Part shown: positions 1 to 9,603 of the stretch, piece by piece
Position numbering within the stretch: the first letter of the stretch is position 1
How the letters are laid out: each line of letters opens with the position of its first letter
Assembly: GCF_001404515.1 (NCBI RefSeq)
Contig: NZ_CXWE01000004.1
Span: 186,001-250,000 of the forward strand
Direction of reading: 5' to 3'
DNA: 64,000 nt
Source of the DNA: Roseibium album
Lineage (GTDB): Bacteria > Pseudomonadota > Alphaproteobacteria > Rhizobiales > Stappiaceae
Made by a program: the position numbers and the translations under genes
Notes under the pieces: generated by a model
What the model was told of the DNA's origin: nothing
Seen by the model: only the letters and a program-made list of their open reading frames with translations
Databases searched by the model: none

Positions 1-461
1 CGCCCATTCAGAATTCCCGGCAGATAGGGACTGATGAAGGGATAGCAGAAGAAGACCAGCGTGATGATCGCAAGGATCAGCCCAATGCCTCGGCGCGCGG
101 CTTCGAAGACCAGGATGAGAATGACAAGACCGGCATAATAGTCCCCATCCGTCGTCAACCCGCCGCTGAAGGCAATCGACTTCCAGCGCGAGATGAGCCA
201 GAGGCTCGCTCCGAGAATGGCAAGGATCAACACCCCGGTAAGAGCAAGATCTGTCTTTGTGCCCGCCAGACGCTTCGAGGCCGGCTTCAGGGCGAACAGC
301 AGCGAGAATGCCATCGCGACGTGCACCAGGCGCAATGGCATCGTTGAAATCGAGATCACGCCGGAGACGGCTGCAAGATGAAAGAGACCAAGGCAGAACG
401 CCGCGACAAGAATCGCGGTTCGCTTGTCTAGAAGGGATGTCCCGGGCTCCCGCTCCTGCAC
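1..461 (-). CDS. TRAP transporter fused permease (TAXI type), N-terminal part, runs off window
   Basis: The visible 153 residues hold a short cytoplasmic start followed by several hydrophobic segments, among them LVAAFCLGLFHLAAVSG and LVILILVFEAARRGIGLILA. This is the N-terminal pattern of the 4TM/12TM fused permeases that pair with TAXI binding proteins. The reading frame is closed by a stop just upstream, so the start is a GTG at 461 preceded by a purine-rich AGGAAAGGA site at 469-477. It lies directly downstream of the TAXI binding protein and is surely its membrane partner. The C-terminus lies outside the window. Confidence 0.85.
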   Translation of the reverse strand, partial: MQEREPGTSLLDKRTAILVAAFCLGLFHLAAVSGVISISTMPLRLVHVAMAFSLLFALKPASKRLAGTKTDLALTGVLILAILGASLWLISRWKSIAFSGGLTTDGDYYAGLVILILVFEAARRGIGLILAIITLVFFCYPFISPYLPGILNG

Positions 462-492
462 GCGGTTTTCCTTTCCTCATGATAGCTCACGA

Positions 493-508
493 GCCCGCTC
501 TTGCGGGC
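493..508 (-). other. Intercistronic hairpin between TRAP binding protein and permease
   Basis: Perfect 6-bp GC stem (GCCCGC / GCGGGC) with a 4-nt loop, placed between the binding-protein stop (539) and the permease start (461). There is no T-run, so it is more likely an mRNA-stabilising or attenuating element than a full terminator. Such elements commonly give a higher yield of binding protein than of permease (inference). Confidence 0.5.
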
Positions 509-538
509 CCGCGGCGATTTTTGCACGCTGATTTCCGG

Positions 539-1465
539 TTACTTGTTGAAGTAACGTGCCGCACCTTCGTGGAGCGGTATGGCAAGGTTCAACGAATTCG
601 CAGGATCGATCTGCTTGGCATTGGCATTCTCGGCCTGGAACTCCTCCAGATTGTCGAAGACCGCCGTCACGATCTTCTCAACGACATCCGCAGACAGGGA
701 ATTGGGTACGATCAGCATGTTGTTGACACCGATAACAGTCCCCGGTTCCGCCGTTCCATAAACATCGGCCGGTATTTCAACGGGCTTGAAGGCTCCGTTC
801 TTCTCCAAGGCCTTGTCGAGAATACCGTCCGAAAAATCGATGAACCTCAACTTGTTGCCGGCCGCAGCCTGCATGACCGCCCCGGCTGGATAGCCTGACA
901 GGGCAAAGGCCGCATCGACATTGCCGTCGCTCAGCTGGCTGAAACCGTCCGAATAGGAAAGGAAACTCGGCACGATATCGTCCATTGACATGTCGTGCAG
1001 CGGCAGCAGGAAATTCATGAATCCAAGCGTCCCGCCACCAGCCGGCCCGACCGCGACCCGTTTGCCCTTGAGGTCCTCGATGGTCTTGATGTCGGATCCT
1101 TCCAACACGATCATGTGCAGCACACTCGGGTGAAGCGCAGCCACTGCACTCATGTCAATCGCACCGCTCTTGTAAGGGCCCTTCCCGTTCAAGGCCAACA
1201 CAGCCAGATTGTTGTTGGTGATGGCGATTTCGACCTCACCACTGTCAATGAGCCTGGGATTCTGAACAGAACCGCCGGTCACCACGGGGACCATCGAAAT
1301 GTCATCGCCCGCGTATTTGTTGACCAGGTTGGAGATACTTTGGCCCATCGGATAGAAGGCTCCACCCAGGCTCGCTGTCCCAATACGCAGTTCTTCGGCC
1401 TGCGCAAAGGTTGCCGAAAGAAGCAGTCCACAGGCAAGGCTTGCAGATTTTATCATGTCAAACAT
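539..1465 (-). CDS. TAXI family TRAP transporter solute-binding protein
   Basis: 308 residues with a clear Sec signal peptide (SLACGLLLSATFAQAEE), followed by the TAXI signature ELRIGTASLGGAFYPMGQ. That signature is typical of periplasmic binding proteins of TRAP transporters with glutamate/C4-acid-like or unknown ligands. The length is usual for the family. The ATG at 1465 has a GGGAGG site a few bases upstream. A second in-frame ATG at 1456 would also leave a signal peptide. The fused permease follows at 461. The ligand cannot be read from sequence. Confidence 0.93.
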   Translation of the reverse strand: MFDMIKSASLACGLLLSATFAQAEELRIGTASLGGAFYPMGQSISNLVNKYAGDDISMVPVVTGGSVQNPRLIDSGEVEIAITNNNLAVLALNGKGPYKSGAIDMSAVAALHPSVLHMIVLEGSDIKTIEDLKGKRVAVGPAGGGTLGFMNFLLPLHDMSMDDIVPSFLSYSDGFSQLSDGNVDAAFALSGYPAGAVMQAAAGNKLRFIDFSDGILDKALEKNGAFKPVEIPADVYGTAEPGTVIGVNNMLIVPNSLSADVVEKIVTAVFDNLEEFQAENANAKQIDPANSLNLAIPLHEGAARYFNK

Positions 1466-1593
1466 CGTGTCCTCCCGATTTTGTGATCAGAATAGACGAT
1501 ATTTATCTTGCTTCAACATTTTTATCGATATTTTCGCTTCAGGTCGCTATTCGATTTGCTTATTCAGCGCCATCGGGACCTCGCCGCGTCAGT

Positions 1594-1863
1594 TCATTCG
1601 ACATTGCCGATGTATTTTGCCTGATCGATCAGTTCCTGGCATTTCTGTTCGTTGCCGGATTTACGTTCCTTGTTGGCATCTTCCAGCAAAGCGCGCATCT
1701 TTTCCGCAACCGTGATGTCTATTCCGGTACGCTTTGCATGATCGATTGCGTATTCCACCTTGCTGATGTCCTGGGCACAGGTGGCTGAGGCGCTGTGGGC
1801 GGAAAGCCCCAACACGACAAAAGAAATAAGCAGCAGACCTTTGAAACCGGTGAGCACACGCAT
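1594..1863 (-). CDS. Small exported hypothetical protein
   Basis: 89 residues. The start at 1863 is chosen because GAAGGAG lies at normal spacing and the N-terminus (MRVLTGFKGLLLISFVVLG...SASA) is then a proper signal peptide. The mature part is short, charged and helical, with one Cys near its start and one in the NEQKCQEL segment that could form a disulfide. No family recognised. It is probably periplasmic and monocistronic, between the TAXI gene and the tautomerase. Confidence 0.7.
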   Translation of the reverse strand: MRVLTGFKGLLLISFVVLGLSAHSASATCAQDISKVEYAIDHAKRTGIDITVAEKMRALLEDANKERKSGNEQKCQELIDQAKYIGNVE

Positions 1864-2012
1864 CAGGATTCTCCTTCGGGTTGAACAACCGCGATGCTGA
1901 CAAGTGATTGTGAAAAACTCTTGTTCATGCTCCGGAAAAATCGACGGGTCTGCCGCTTTTTCCTCGTAAGCCGGGCAGCCGGTCATCGTCAGATGACCTG
2001 GCACGGGTGAAG

Positions 2013-2393
2013 TCATGCATATTGGGCAATACCGTTGCCGAGTGACCAGTTCTCCTTGTCGACTTCCACCAGGCTGACAAAAACATCCTCACGTCGGATT
2101 TCCGGATTGTTGCCGAGCAAGTCGGCGATACGCCGAAAGAGCGCTTTTTTCTGTTCGGAAGTTCGCGTGTTGTTCGCAGTGATCTGGATGAAGACAAGAT
2201 CATCGCTTCGGGCAATATCGAGATAGGACGCGCCGTAGCGGAAATTGGCTGCTGTGTGCTCGGTGATTGTCATGAACTGGTCGTCTTCAGGCACGTTGAA
2301 TTCTTCGTTCATCGCACGGTAGACGCCATCGAAAATAGCTTGCCGGTATGCTTCTGATTTTCCGGTTCTGAGTGAAACATGGACGAGTGGCAT
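2013..2393 (-). CDS. Tautomerase family protein (4-oxalocrotonate tautomerase-like)
   Basis: 126 residues starting MPLVHVSL, so Pro-2 becomes the N-terminal catalytic proline after Met removal. The pattern SEAYRQAIFDGVYRAMNE and the later QKKALFRRIADLLG helix fit the longer, fused-type tautomerases (Tautomerase_2-like) rather than the 62-residue 4-OT. It is transcribed away from the LysR gene at 2488 with a 94-bp shared intergenic region, so regulation by that LysR protein is likely (inference). Substrate unknown. Confidence 0.85.
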   Translation of the reverse strand: MPLVHVSLRTGKSEAYRQAIFDGVYRAMNEEFNVPEDDQFMTITEHTAANFRYGASYLDIARSDDLVFIQITANNTRTSEQKKALFRRIADLLGNNPEIRREDVFVSLVEVDKENWSLGNGIAQYA

Positions 2394-2487
2394 TCTGGGA
2401 TCCTTTCCGAATTGTCGGTTTCACCCTAGAGAGATCGCTTACATTAAGATATACAATGAAAAACGATATCAAAAATTGAGAAACTAA

Positions 2488-3345
2488 ATGAATGATCGCC
2501 CACTCGATCTTGATGCAGTCAGGACCTTTGTCCGAATTGCCGAGCTCGGCAGCTTCACGCGCGCAGCAGAAGCAACCAGTGCAACCCAGTCGACTGTCAG
2601 CCTGAAACTGAAACGACTGGAGGAACGCCTTGGTTGCAAGCTGATCGAAAGGACACCGAGATATGTGCACCTGTCGGCACAGGGCGCAACGTTTCTGGAG
2701 CATGCCCGCGAACTGCTGAAGAAACACGACAGCGCCCTGGCTGCCCTGACCGGGTCCCGCCAACGCCTGACAATCGGGATAAGCGATCACGTCGCAGGTC
2801 CTGAATTGCCATTGTTGATCTCCCGCATGAATGCGCAGGATCGTCATCTTCTCATCGAGATCCGGATCGGATCATCCGGCGAGTTGTTGAAATGCTATGA
2901 CCGGTACGAACTCGATACGGTGATCGTACGGCTGAACGACGGGCGAAGCGACGGCAGGTTTCTTGCGGAGGAGAAGTTCGGTTGGTACGCCGCACAGGGC
3001 TGGCAGCATCACGCCAATGAGCCGTTGCCGGTGGCAACCATGCCGGAACCCTGCGGTGTGCGTATCATTGCCGGCAAACTCCTCGATGAGGCAGGTATTG
3101 CATGGAAGGAAGTGTTCTCCGGTGGTGGTGTTACCGCAGTATCCGCTGCCGTCATGGCCGAACTGGGTGTGGCAGCCCTGGCCAGACGCATGTTGCCACT
3201 GGGAGCTGTCGAGGTCGGTTCAAAACTCGACTTGCCGGAACTGCCTTCCCTGCCGATTGTTCTTCACACCAGAGTGCGTGAGGGCAGACCGAGCGACGCC
3301 ATCACCGCATTGTCTGCGGCTCTCAGGAGTGCAGTAAAGAATTGA
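2488..3345 (+). CDS. LysR family transcriptional regulator
   Basis: 285 residues with an N-terminal winged helix-turn-helix (residues 1-60, FVRIAELGSFTRAAEATSAT then STVSLKLKRLEERLG) followed by a LysR effector-binding domain. It diverges from the tautomerase gene, the usual layout of a LysR regulator and its target. The upstream gap contains AT-rich elements around 2440-2465, but no T-N11-A box was assigned with confidence. The inducer is not predictable. Confidence 0.92.
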   Translation: MNDRPLDLDAVRTFVRIAELGSFTRAAEATSATQSTVSLKLKRLEERLGCKLIERTPRYVHLSAQGATFLEHARELLKKHDSALAALTGSRQRLTIGISDHVAGPELPLLISRMNAQDRHLLIEIRIGSSGELLKCYDRYELDTVIVRLNDGRSDGRFLAEEKFGWYAAQGWQHHANEPLPVATMPEPCGVRIIAGKLLDEAGIAWKEVFSGGGVTAVSAAVMAELGVAALARRMLPLGAVEVGSKLDLPELPSLPIVLHTRVREGRPSDAITALSAALRSAVKN

Positions 3346-3587
3346 ACCAGTCCAGCGATATGATTACGTACATCGGCCGTGCGACCGTCTGCTGAGCACT
3401 TTTTCTACATCCTGTTATTGATCAAGGCAGAGGGAAACAGAGAACTGGTTGCCGACAAACCGCAGGCCCGTGAAGGATGCCCGGCCGGATTTAAAAAAAA
3501 TCCACAGGTGCTGACATTTTTTGTAGGCTCCATTGATCGCAAGTTGGACAGGAACTTGCTGCCTTGTGCAAAAATCGGGAGGGAAGT

Positions 3588-4022
3588 GTGATTAATGAAT
3601 TCAAGGATTTCATTGCCAAGGGCAATGTCATGGATATGGCCGTCGGTATCATTATCGGAGCAGCATTCACAGCGATCGTGACATCGCTGGTAGGAGACCT
3701 GATCAATCCGATAATCGGACTGGTGTCAGGCGGCGTGGATTTTACCAATAACTACGCCGTCCTTGCCGGCGATGTTCCCGAAGGCGCTTCGCTAGAGGCC
3801 GCCCGTGAAGCCGGAGCATCGGTTTTCGCCTATGGTGCTTTCATCATGGCGGTCATCAATTTCCTGATCATCGCCTGGGTGGTTTTCATGCTGGTCAAGT
3901 CCGTCAACAGGATCAAGGATGCAGCGACCCCGCCGGAAGAACCTGCGCCCGAAGAACCCAAGGGGCCAACGGCAGAAGAACTTCTTGCAGAAATCCGTGA
4001 TGCCTTGAAAGCGAAAGCCTGA
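3588..4022 (+). CDS. mscL: Large-conductance mechanosensitive channel MscL
   Basis: 144 residues. The GTG at 3588 is preferred over an upstream TTG because GGGAGGG sits right before it and the protein then begins [20 protein letters not shown], the conserved MscL N-terminal helix and first pore segment. The second membrane helix is around [19 protein letters not shown]. The C-terminus is a charged, Pro/Glu-rich linker and helix ([12 protein letters not shown]). It acts as an inner-membrane emergency release valve under hypo-osmotic shock. Confidence 0.96.
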   Translation: MINEFKDFIAKGNVMDMAVGIIIGAAFTAIVTSLVGDLINPIIGLVSGGVDFTNNYAVLAGDVPEGASLEAAREAGASVFAYGAFIMAVINFLIIAWVVFMLVKSVNRIKDAATPPEEPAPEEPKGPTAEELLAEIRDALKAKA

Positions 4023-4038
4023 CGCCCGGTTTTCCTCA

Positions 4039-4074
4039 CGTGGCCAGCAGCTTGCAGAAAAGTTGCTGGCCACG
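4039..4074. terminator. Hairpin between convergent mscL and alcohol dehydrogenase
   Basis: 11-bp perfect inverted repeat CGTGGCCAGCA / TGCTGGCCACG with a 14-nt loop, just after mscL (stop 4022) and just before the stop of the minus-strand gene (4089). It can serve both directions. There is no long T-run, so Rho independence is not certain. Confidence 0.65.
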
Positions 4075-4088
4075 ATGGATACACATCG

Positions 4089-5105
4089 TCAGATCGCCAT
4101 GACGATCCTGCCGTCGATTGTCCCGGCCTTCATGCGATCAAAAATGCTGTTGACGTCGGAAAGCGTCTCTTCCGAATAGTGTGCGCTGACCTTTCCTTCC
4201 GCGGCAAACTGCAGGGATTCAGCCAGGTCAAGACGCGTGCCAACGATCGATCCACGGATCGTTTTCCGGTTCAGTACAGTGTCGAAAATGGAGAGTGGAA
4301 AGTCCTCGGGCGGCAAGCCGACAAGGCTCATGGTGCCACCGCGTGCCAGCATCCCGACACCCTGCTCGAAAGACTTCCCTGCGACCGCCGTCACCAGGAC
4401 GCCTTCTGCGCCCCCACCGGCCTGCACTTCCGCAACCGGGTCGGTCTCCAGCGCGTTTATGGTCATGTCGGCTCCAAGAGACCTGGCAAGCGTGAGCTTG
4501 TCTTCAGCGATATCGACCGCGATAACATGCAGCCCCATCGCTTTTGCGTATTGCACCGCCATGTGTCCGAGCCCGCCGATGCCGGAAACAACGACGGTTT
4601 GTCCCGGACGGGTGTCCGTTTCCTTCAAACCCTTGTAGACGGTTACGCCAGCGCAAAGAACGGGTGCTGCCGGTGCAAACTCCAGCCCGTCCGGAATGTG
4701 TCCGACATAGTCCGGATCTGCCAAGACATAGTCCGCAAAACCGCCATTCACGCTGTAGCCGGTATTTTGCTGATCGGTGCAGAGTGTTTCCCAACCGCCG
4801 GTGCAATGCTTGCAGTGTCCACAGGCGGAATGCAGCCAGGGAACACCAACACGATCGCCTTCCTTGACGGATGTGACGCCCGCCCCAACTTCGGCAACAT
4901 ATCCCACGCCTTCATGTCCGGGAATGAAAGGAGGACTTGGTTTCACGGGCCAGTCGCCGCCGGCGGCGTGTAGATCGGTGTGGCAGACGCCGGAGGCGAC
5001 CATCTTGACGACGATCTTGCCGTTTGCAACCTCAGGCTTTTCAACTTCGCAAAGATCGAGCGGTGCTCCGAATTCGCGGACGACAGCGGCTTGCATTGTC
5101 GACAT
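4089..5105 (-). CDS. adhP: Zinc-dependent alcohol dehydrogenase (AdhP-type)
   Basis: 338 residues from the ATG at 5105, which follows an AGGGGA site. Catalytic zinc ligands are Cys41 (GVCHTDLH) and His64 (PGHEGVGYV), with a third Cys in PVLCAGVTVYKG. The structural zinc lobe has four Cys at about 95, 98, 101 and 109. The NAD-binding Rossmann motif is SGIGGLGHMAVQYAK. Family members oxidise primary alcohols to aldehydes with NAD+. It is monocistronic, with no obvious partner nearby. Confidence 0.9.
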   Translation of the reverse strand: MSTMQAAVVREFGAPLDLCEVEKPEVANGKIVVKMVASGVCHTDLHAAGGDWPVKPSPPFIPGHEGVGYVAEVGAGVTSVKEGDRVGVPWLHSACGHCKHCTGGWETLCTDQQNTGYSVNGGFADYVLADPDYVGHIPDGLEFAPAAPVLCAGVTVYKGLKETDTRPGQTVVVSGIGGLGHMAVQYAKAMGLHVIAVDIAEDKLTLARSLGADMTINALETDPVAEVQAGGGAEGVLVTAVAGKSFEQGVGMLARGGTMSLVGLPPEDFPLSIFDTVLNRKTIRGSIVGTRLDLAESLQFAAEGKVSAHYSEETLSDVNSIFDRMKAGTIDGRIVMAI

Positions 5106-5227
5106 GAGTGTCCCCTTTGCCTGGTTCAAGACAAGGGCCAATTTCGCACGAAATGCCACCACCGTCATTGACCCAACGCAATTTTTAGGCGCAATCGGGT
5201 AATATTACATCTTCTTCCCGCGGATGG

Positions 5228-5533
5228 TCACATCATGCGATGATGCAGATCCATCATGATCCAGAGACTGCCGCCGACCATGATGAAAATCAGAACAGCG
5301 GCAAAACCGAGGAAGAAGAGATTTTCAGCAGGCGTCGACCTGAGGTTGAGGTGCAGAAAGAAAACGAGATGCACCACGACCTGCAGCACGGCTGCCACCG
5401 CGATGACATAGTAGACCGCAGGCCCGGTCAGCAGTTCGCCCCAGACCAGGGCGAATGGAATCGCGGTCAAAACGACCGCGAGCACGAAACCGGTAAGGTA
5501 GGTCGAAAGAGTGCGTTCGGCTGAATGATCCAT
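5228..5533 (-). CDS. cyoD: Cytochrome o ubiquinol oxidase subunit IV
   Basis: 101 residues with three hydrophobic helices (TYLTGFVLAVVLTAIPFALV, VYYVIAVAAVLQVVVHLVFF, FFLGFAAVLIFIMVGGSLWI), matching CyoD. It is the last gene of cyoABCD and starts 9 nt after the cyoC stop. It is an accessory subunit thought to assist assembly of the oxidase. Confidence 0.95.
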   Translation of the reverse strand: MDHSAERTLSTYLTGFVLAVVLTAIPFALVWGELLTGPAVYYVIAVAAVLQVVVHLVFFLHLNLRSTPAENLFFLGFAAVLIFIMVGGSLWIMMDLHHRMM

Positions 5534-5542
5534 GGTCCGCTC

Positions 5543-6148
5543 CTACATCACGCCCGGCAGGTAAACGACCGAGAAGATCCCGATCCAGACTATGTCGAGA
5601 AAGTGCCAGAACAGGCCCAGTCTGAAGAGCCGGGACCGGACCGGAATCGTCAGCCCTTTTACAAGAACCTGGCCGATCATGACGCAGATCCCGATGACCC
5701 CGAACGCCACATGAAGGCCATGTGTCCCGACAAGCGTGAAGAATGCCGACAGGAAACCGCTCGTCTCCGGTCCCGCGCCCTGTCCGATCATGCCACTGAA
5801 CTCGATCATCTCCATTGCCAGAAAACCAAGACCGAGCGCCAGCGTTACGAAGAGCCATTGCACCACCCGGCCAGTCTGTCCCAGCGACATGGCAATCGTC
5901 GCAAGGCCGAAGGTCAGGCTTGAAAACAGCAACAACGCGGTCTCGCCGGCAGTATGACTGAGATCGAACACGTCCTTTGACGTTGGCCCTGCGGCGGAGT
6001 TCTTGGAAAGCACGACATAGGAAGCAAACAGAAGCGCAAAGATAATCGCATCGGTCATCAGATAGACCCAGAACCCGAATTCTCGCGATTCCAGTGATTT
6101 TCTTTCCTCGTGCTCGAGGAGGTCTTCGTTCATGGTCGTTTCTGACAT
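5543..6148 (-). CDS. cyoC: Cytochrome o ubiquinol oxidase subunit III
   Basis: 201 residues and five membrane helices. The family features REFGFWVYLMTDAIIFALLF and the LVGTHGLHVAFG helix are present. It starts in a TAATG overlap with the cyoB stop, so the two are translationally coupled. It is a structural subunit of the bo3-type proton-pumping quinol oxidase. Confidence 0.96.
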   Translation of the reverse strand: MSETTMNEDLLEHEERKSLESREFGFWVYLMTDAIIFALLFASYVVLSKNSAAGPTSKDVFDLSHTAGETALLLFSSLTFGLATIAMSLGQTGRVVQWLFVTLALGLGFLAMEMIEFSGMIGQGAGPETSGFLSAFFTLVGTHGLHVAFGVIGICVMIGQVLVKGLTIPVRSRLFRLGLFWHFLDIVWIGIFSVVYLPGVM

Positions 6149-8187
6149 TACGCCCTCCCCGCCAATGGTGTGCCGGAGGCAGCCCCGCGCGGTTCGAAAT
6201 CCCGCATGTCGTGCATGTCCACTGGAGTTATCTGGGCAAGGTGCGCCGCCTCGATCCTGGCTACTTCGGCTGCCGGCATCACGAAATCCGTATCATCGTC
6301 ACAGGCCCTTATGCCGATGCAAATCAGTATGAGAACGAGTGAAAGCGCCACCAGCCACCATATGTACCATACGAAGGCAAATCCGAGCACGAACGCCATT
6401 GCACCGATTACCGGTCCAAGGCCGCTCTTCCTTGGCATGACGATATCTTCGTAATGTGCAGGTGGACGGTATGCGGTTCCGTGAATTTTCATGTCATGAA
6501 AGGCATCGACATCCCGGACCTCGGGAAGAACCGCGAAATTATACGGAGCCGGCGGCGAAGACGTCGCCCAGTCCAGTGTGCGGCCGTTCCATGGGTCTCC
6601 GGTCACGTCACGTGCGGAGCCCCAGTTTTTGGCTGAAACATAGAGCTGGACGCCAATGCAGATGATGCCGCAAAGGATACAGAGCGCGCCCAGCGCGGCA
6701 ACGATCAGATAAGGCTGCCAGTTCGGATCCGCATAGTGCTCCATGCGCCGGCTCATTCCCATGAAGCCAAGGACATAAAGCGGCATGAAAGCGAGATAAA
6801 AACCGATGAACCAGAACCAGAACGATCGGATACCCCACTTGGCATCCAGCTTGAACCCGAAAGCCTTGGGAAACCAGTAGTTCAATCCGGCAAAATAGCC
6901 GAAAAGCGCTCCTGGAATCAGCATGTTGTGAAAATGGGCAACCAGGAACGTTGAGTTGTGCATCAGGTAGTCGGCCGGAGGCAAGGCAAGCAATACGCCC
7001 GTGACCCCTCCGATGACAAACGTCACCATGAAGCCGATGGTGTAGACCATGGACGGGTGAAACTCGATCCGCCCGCGGTACATTGTGAACATCCAGTCGA
7101 AGATCTTCACCCCGGTCGGCACGGCTATGATCATCGTCGCTATGCCAAACACGGCATTCACGTTTGCCGATGATCCCATGGTGAAGAAATGGTGCAGCCA
7201 GACGGTGAAGGAAAGGATTGCTATGCACGCTGTCGCGTAAACCAGCGACTTGTAGCCGAACAGGCGTTTGCGCGAAAATGTTGCCACCACTTCTGAAAAG
7301 ATGCCGAAGGCCGGAAGGATCAGGATATAGACCTCCGGGTGTCCCCAGATCCAGATCAGATTGGCAAACAGCATCATGTTGCCGCCATCGCCGTTTGTGA
7401 AGAAATGGAAGCCGAGTGTGCGGTCCAGCGTGAGTTGCGCCGCGACGACGGTCAACGCCGGAAAGGCAAACGCGATCAGGACCGAAATGCACAGCGCCGT
7501 CCATGTGAACAGCGGCATACGCATGTAGGTCATCCCCGGGCACCGGTTCTTGACGATGGTGACAATGAAATTGATACCGGACGCCGTACTGCCGACGCCG
7601 CTCACAATCAAGGCCCAAAGCCAGTAGTCGACACCAACACCTGGGCTGAACTCGACGCCGGAGTAAGGGGGATAACCTGTCCAGCCGGCCGTGGAGAATT
7701 TGCCGACGACCAGCGACACAAGGACCAGACCCGCCCCGGCGGCCGTCAGCCAGAGACTGACGGAGTTCAGGAAGGGAAAGGCAACGTCTCGCGCACCGAT
7801 CTGTTGCGGCACGATGATATTGATCAGACCGGTCAGGAAGGGCATTGCAACGAAAAAGATCATGATCGTGCCATGCGAGGAAAAGATCTGCTCGAAATGT
7901 TCGGGCGGCAGATAGCCTTCGCTGTTGAGCGCAATCGCCTGCTGGGCGCGCATCATCAGGGCATCGACAAATCCGCGGACGAGCATCACAAGCGCCAGCA
8001 CGACATACATGATGCCGATCTTCTTGTGGTCGACGCTCGTCAGCCAATCCGTCCAGAGCACTTTCCATGCACGCAGATAGGTAATCAGCAGAAAAACCGC
8101 GAGCCCGCCGCAAACAGTAACCGCAGCACCGCCCATGGCGACCCAGGAATAAAGCGGAATGGCTTCGATTGTCAGGCGTCCCAGCAT
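6148..8187 (-). CDS. cyoB: Cytochrome o ubiquinol oxidase subunit I (catalytic)
   Basis: 679 residues, close to the 663 of E. coli. The ATG at 8187 overlaps the cyoA TGA by one base and gives [12 protein letters not shown], aligning with the E. coli N-terminus. The GTG three bases earlier is less likely. Quinol-site residues are conserved: Arg and Asp in [13 protein letters not shown], and His and Gln in HFEQIF. The CuB ligands lie in WGHPEVY and LHHFF, and haem ligands in VAHFHN and the first histidine of [10 protein letters not shown]. It reduces O2 to water using ubiquinol and pumps protons. Confidence 0.98.
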   Translation of the reverse strand: MLGRLTIEAIPLYSWVAMGGAAVTVCGGLAVFLLITYLRAWKVLWTDWLTSVDHKKIGIMYVVLALVMLVRGFVDALMMRAQQAIALNSEGYLPPEHFEQIFSSHGTIMIFFVAMPFLTGLINIIVPQQIGARDVAFPFLNSVSLWLTAAGAGLVLVSLVVGKFSTAGWTGYPPYSGVEFSPGVGVDYWLWALIVSGVGSTASGINFIVTIVKNRCPGMTYMRMPLFTWTALCISVLIAFAFPALTVVAAQLTLDRTLGFHFFTNGDGGNMMLFANLIWIWGHPEVYILILPAFGIFSEVVATFSRKRLFGYKSLVYATACIAILSFTVWLHHFFTMGSSANVNAVFGIATMIIAVPTGVKIFDWMFTMYRGRIEFHPSMVYTIGFMVTFVIGGVTGVLLALPPADYLMHNSTFLVAHFHNMLIPGALFGYFAGLNYWFPKAFGFKLDAKWGIRSFWFWFIGFYLAFMPLYVLGFMGMSRRMEHYADPNWQPYLIVAALGALCILCGIICIGVQLYVSAKNWGSARDVTGDPWNGRTLDWATSSPPAPYNFAVLPEVRDVDAFHDMKIHGTAYRPPAHYEDIVMPRKSGLGPVIGAMAFVLGFAFVWYIWWLVALSLVLILICIGIRACDDDTDFVMPAAEVARIEAAHLAQITPVDMHDMRDFEPRGAASGTPLAGRA

Positions 8188-9107
8188 CACGCAGCCCCCC
8201 TGCAGATAAGTTCAGCCGCCTTGCTTTCATATGGACCGACGATCGGTGAATACTTGCGCAGGATCAGATTGAAGAGATCTGTCTCGTAAGCGGAATAGTA
8301 GGTCACGGGATTTGCAGTGCTCTGTTTGTGAAGCTGCAGATAGGTTTCTGCATCTAGCTTCGCTGTTTCTTCGGCGACCTTGTCCTTCCAGCTGGAAAAT
8401 CCGTCTCCGCTCAAGGCGTGCGCCTTGAAATGTTGATCGGCAAAACCGTCGCCTGAGTACATAGTGTTTCGCCCCATGAAGACGCCGGGTTCGTCAGCGA
8501 GAAGGTTGAGTTCGGAGCGCATGCCCGCCATCGCGTAAATCTGCCCGCCAAGCGCCGGGATCATGAGGGAATTCATGACAGTGTCGGAAGTGATCTCAAT
8601 CGAGAGCGGACGATCTGCCGGAAAGGCGAGTTCGTTGACGCTGGCCACACCGAGTTCGGGGTAAAGAAATAGCCATTTCCAGTCGAGGGCGACAGCCTGC
8701 ACCCTGAAGACCGGTTTGTCGGACACGAGTTCCTTGTATGGATCAAGCCTGTGCGTCGACTGCCAGACCAACGTTCCAAGAACAACAATGATTGCCGCGG
8801 GAACCAGCCAGACAACCGATTCGATTTTCCAGGAACTGTCCCAATCGGGCGTATACGCTCCCTTGCCGCCGTCCCTGCGATAACGCCAGACGAAATAGAG
8901 TGTCAGGACAATGGCGGGAATGGCCACAATCATCATTACTGCAAAAGCGGTGAACAGCAGATTTCGCTCCGCAAGCGCAACCGGCCCCTTCGGAGAGAGT
9001 ATCGGTGCGTCCGAAACGCCGCATCCTTGCAGGAGAAGGCAGACGCCCAGAAGACCCGCCATCCAGAAATGATTGGAATTTTTGAGGATCGAGCGCGGTA
9101 TGGTCAC
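8187..9107 (-). CDS. cyoA: Cytochrome o ubiquinol oxidase subunit II (lipoprotein)
   Basis: 306 residues. A lipoprotein signal with lipobox LLQGC (Cys about 29) is followed by one membrane helix ([23 protein letters not shown]) and a periplasmic cupredoxin-like domain without CuA ligands, as expected for a quinol oxidase. It is the first gene of cyoABCD, and a short stem-loop lies in its leader. No cyoE (haem O synthase) follows cyoD here, so that gene must be elsewhere. Confidence 0.96.
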   Translation of the reverse strand: MTIPRSILKNSNHFWMAGLLGVCLLLQGCGVSDAPILSPKGPVALAERNLLFTAFAVMMIVAIPAIVLTLYFVWRYRRDGGKGAYTPDWDSSWKIESVVWLVPAAIIVVLGTLVWQSTHRLDPYKELVSDKPVFRVQAVALDWKWLFLYPELGVASVNELAFPADRPLSIEITSDTVMNSLMIPALGGQIYAMAGMRSELNLLADEPGVFMGRNTMYSGDGFADQHFKAHALSGDGFSSWKDKVAEETAKLDAETYLQLHKQSTANPVTYYSAYETDLFNLILRKYSPIVGPYESKAAELICRGAA

Positions 9108-9603
9108 TTCAGTAAATGCTCCCCCGAGACGGGACCGCGTGTCCCGTTTGCGATTAATTCAGTGTCGAAAACAGTCTGAAGCAGCCTACTTTCTGCTCAA
9201 CGCACTGAGCCGATGTCAAAACGATGAACCTGATTGCAACGGAGCCTAGCCGAGCAAGCCTGGGTTTAAAAGAGGACCGACGAGCGAAATCACCCCGCGT
9301 GAGAGATCTACCCACAAAATCGAAACTCTCTCTGGAAAACTGAGATCCGGGCAGTTGCATCTATATCGTTTTGCGACGCGGGAAACGTCTGCGAATCGCA
9401 GTCGGCGGCACGACGACTCAATGAAGTTAAACCGAACGGTGCGGCACCATGCCCGGCGTCCAAACGCCGGCTTGCAGGTCTTGTCTGTCATCTGACGGAA
9501 ACTCTGCACGAGACCTTCATCGTGGACTTGCCAATTGATCACGGAATGTGTCTGTTCGATCTCAACTGCCGCGAGACGGCCGCCAAGTCATCTGGATGCA
9601 TTC
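9108..9603. other. Gene-free divergent region between cyoA and the sulfatase
   Basis: About 496 bp separate the two divergent starts. Apart from the cyoA leader hairpin I see a second perfect hairpin at 9453-9470 (CCGGCGT, 4-nt loop, ACGCCGG) of unknown role. No ORF with a ribosome-binding site is convincing. Promoters for both sides must lie here, but none was assigned. Confidence 0.5.
9129..9147 (-). promoter_or_regulatory. Stem-loop in the cyoA 5' leader
   Basis: Perfect 7-bp stem (ACGGGAC / GTCCCGT) with a 5-nt loop, 22-40 nt upstream of the cyoA ATG. A purine-rich GGGGGAG lies between the hairpin and the start. It could affect translation or stability of the cyo message (inference). Confidence 0.4.

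Noticed and set aside
257..898. 213-codon plus-strand frame
   Set aside because: Runs antisense to the TRAP permease and binding-protein genes, which have signal peptide and membrane features.
3379..3591. 70-codon frame upstream of mscL
   Set aside because: Non-ATG start, overlaps the mscL ribosome-binding site and start; no family.
6608..8230. 540-codon minus-strand frame inside cyoB
   Set aside because: Same strand, different frame from the strongly conserved cyoB; its composition is Arg/Cys/His-rich, as shadow frames are.
7339..8289. 316-codon plus-strand frame opposite cyoB/cyoA
   Set aside because: Antisense of conserved oxidase genes; no start signal.
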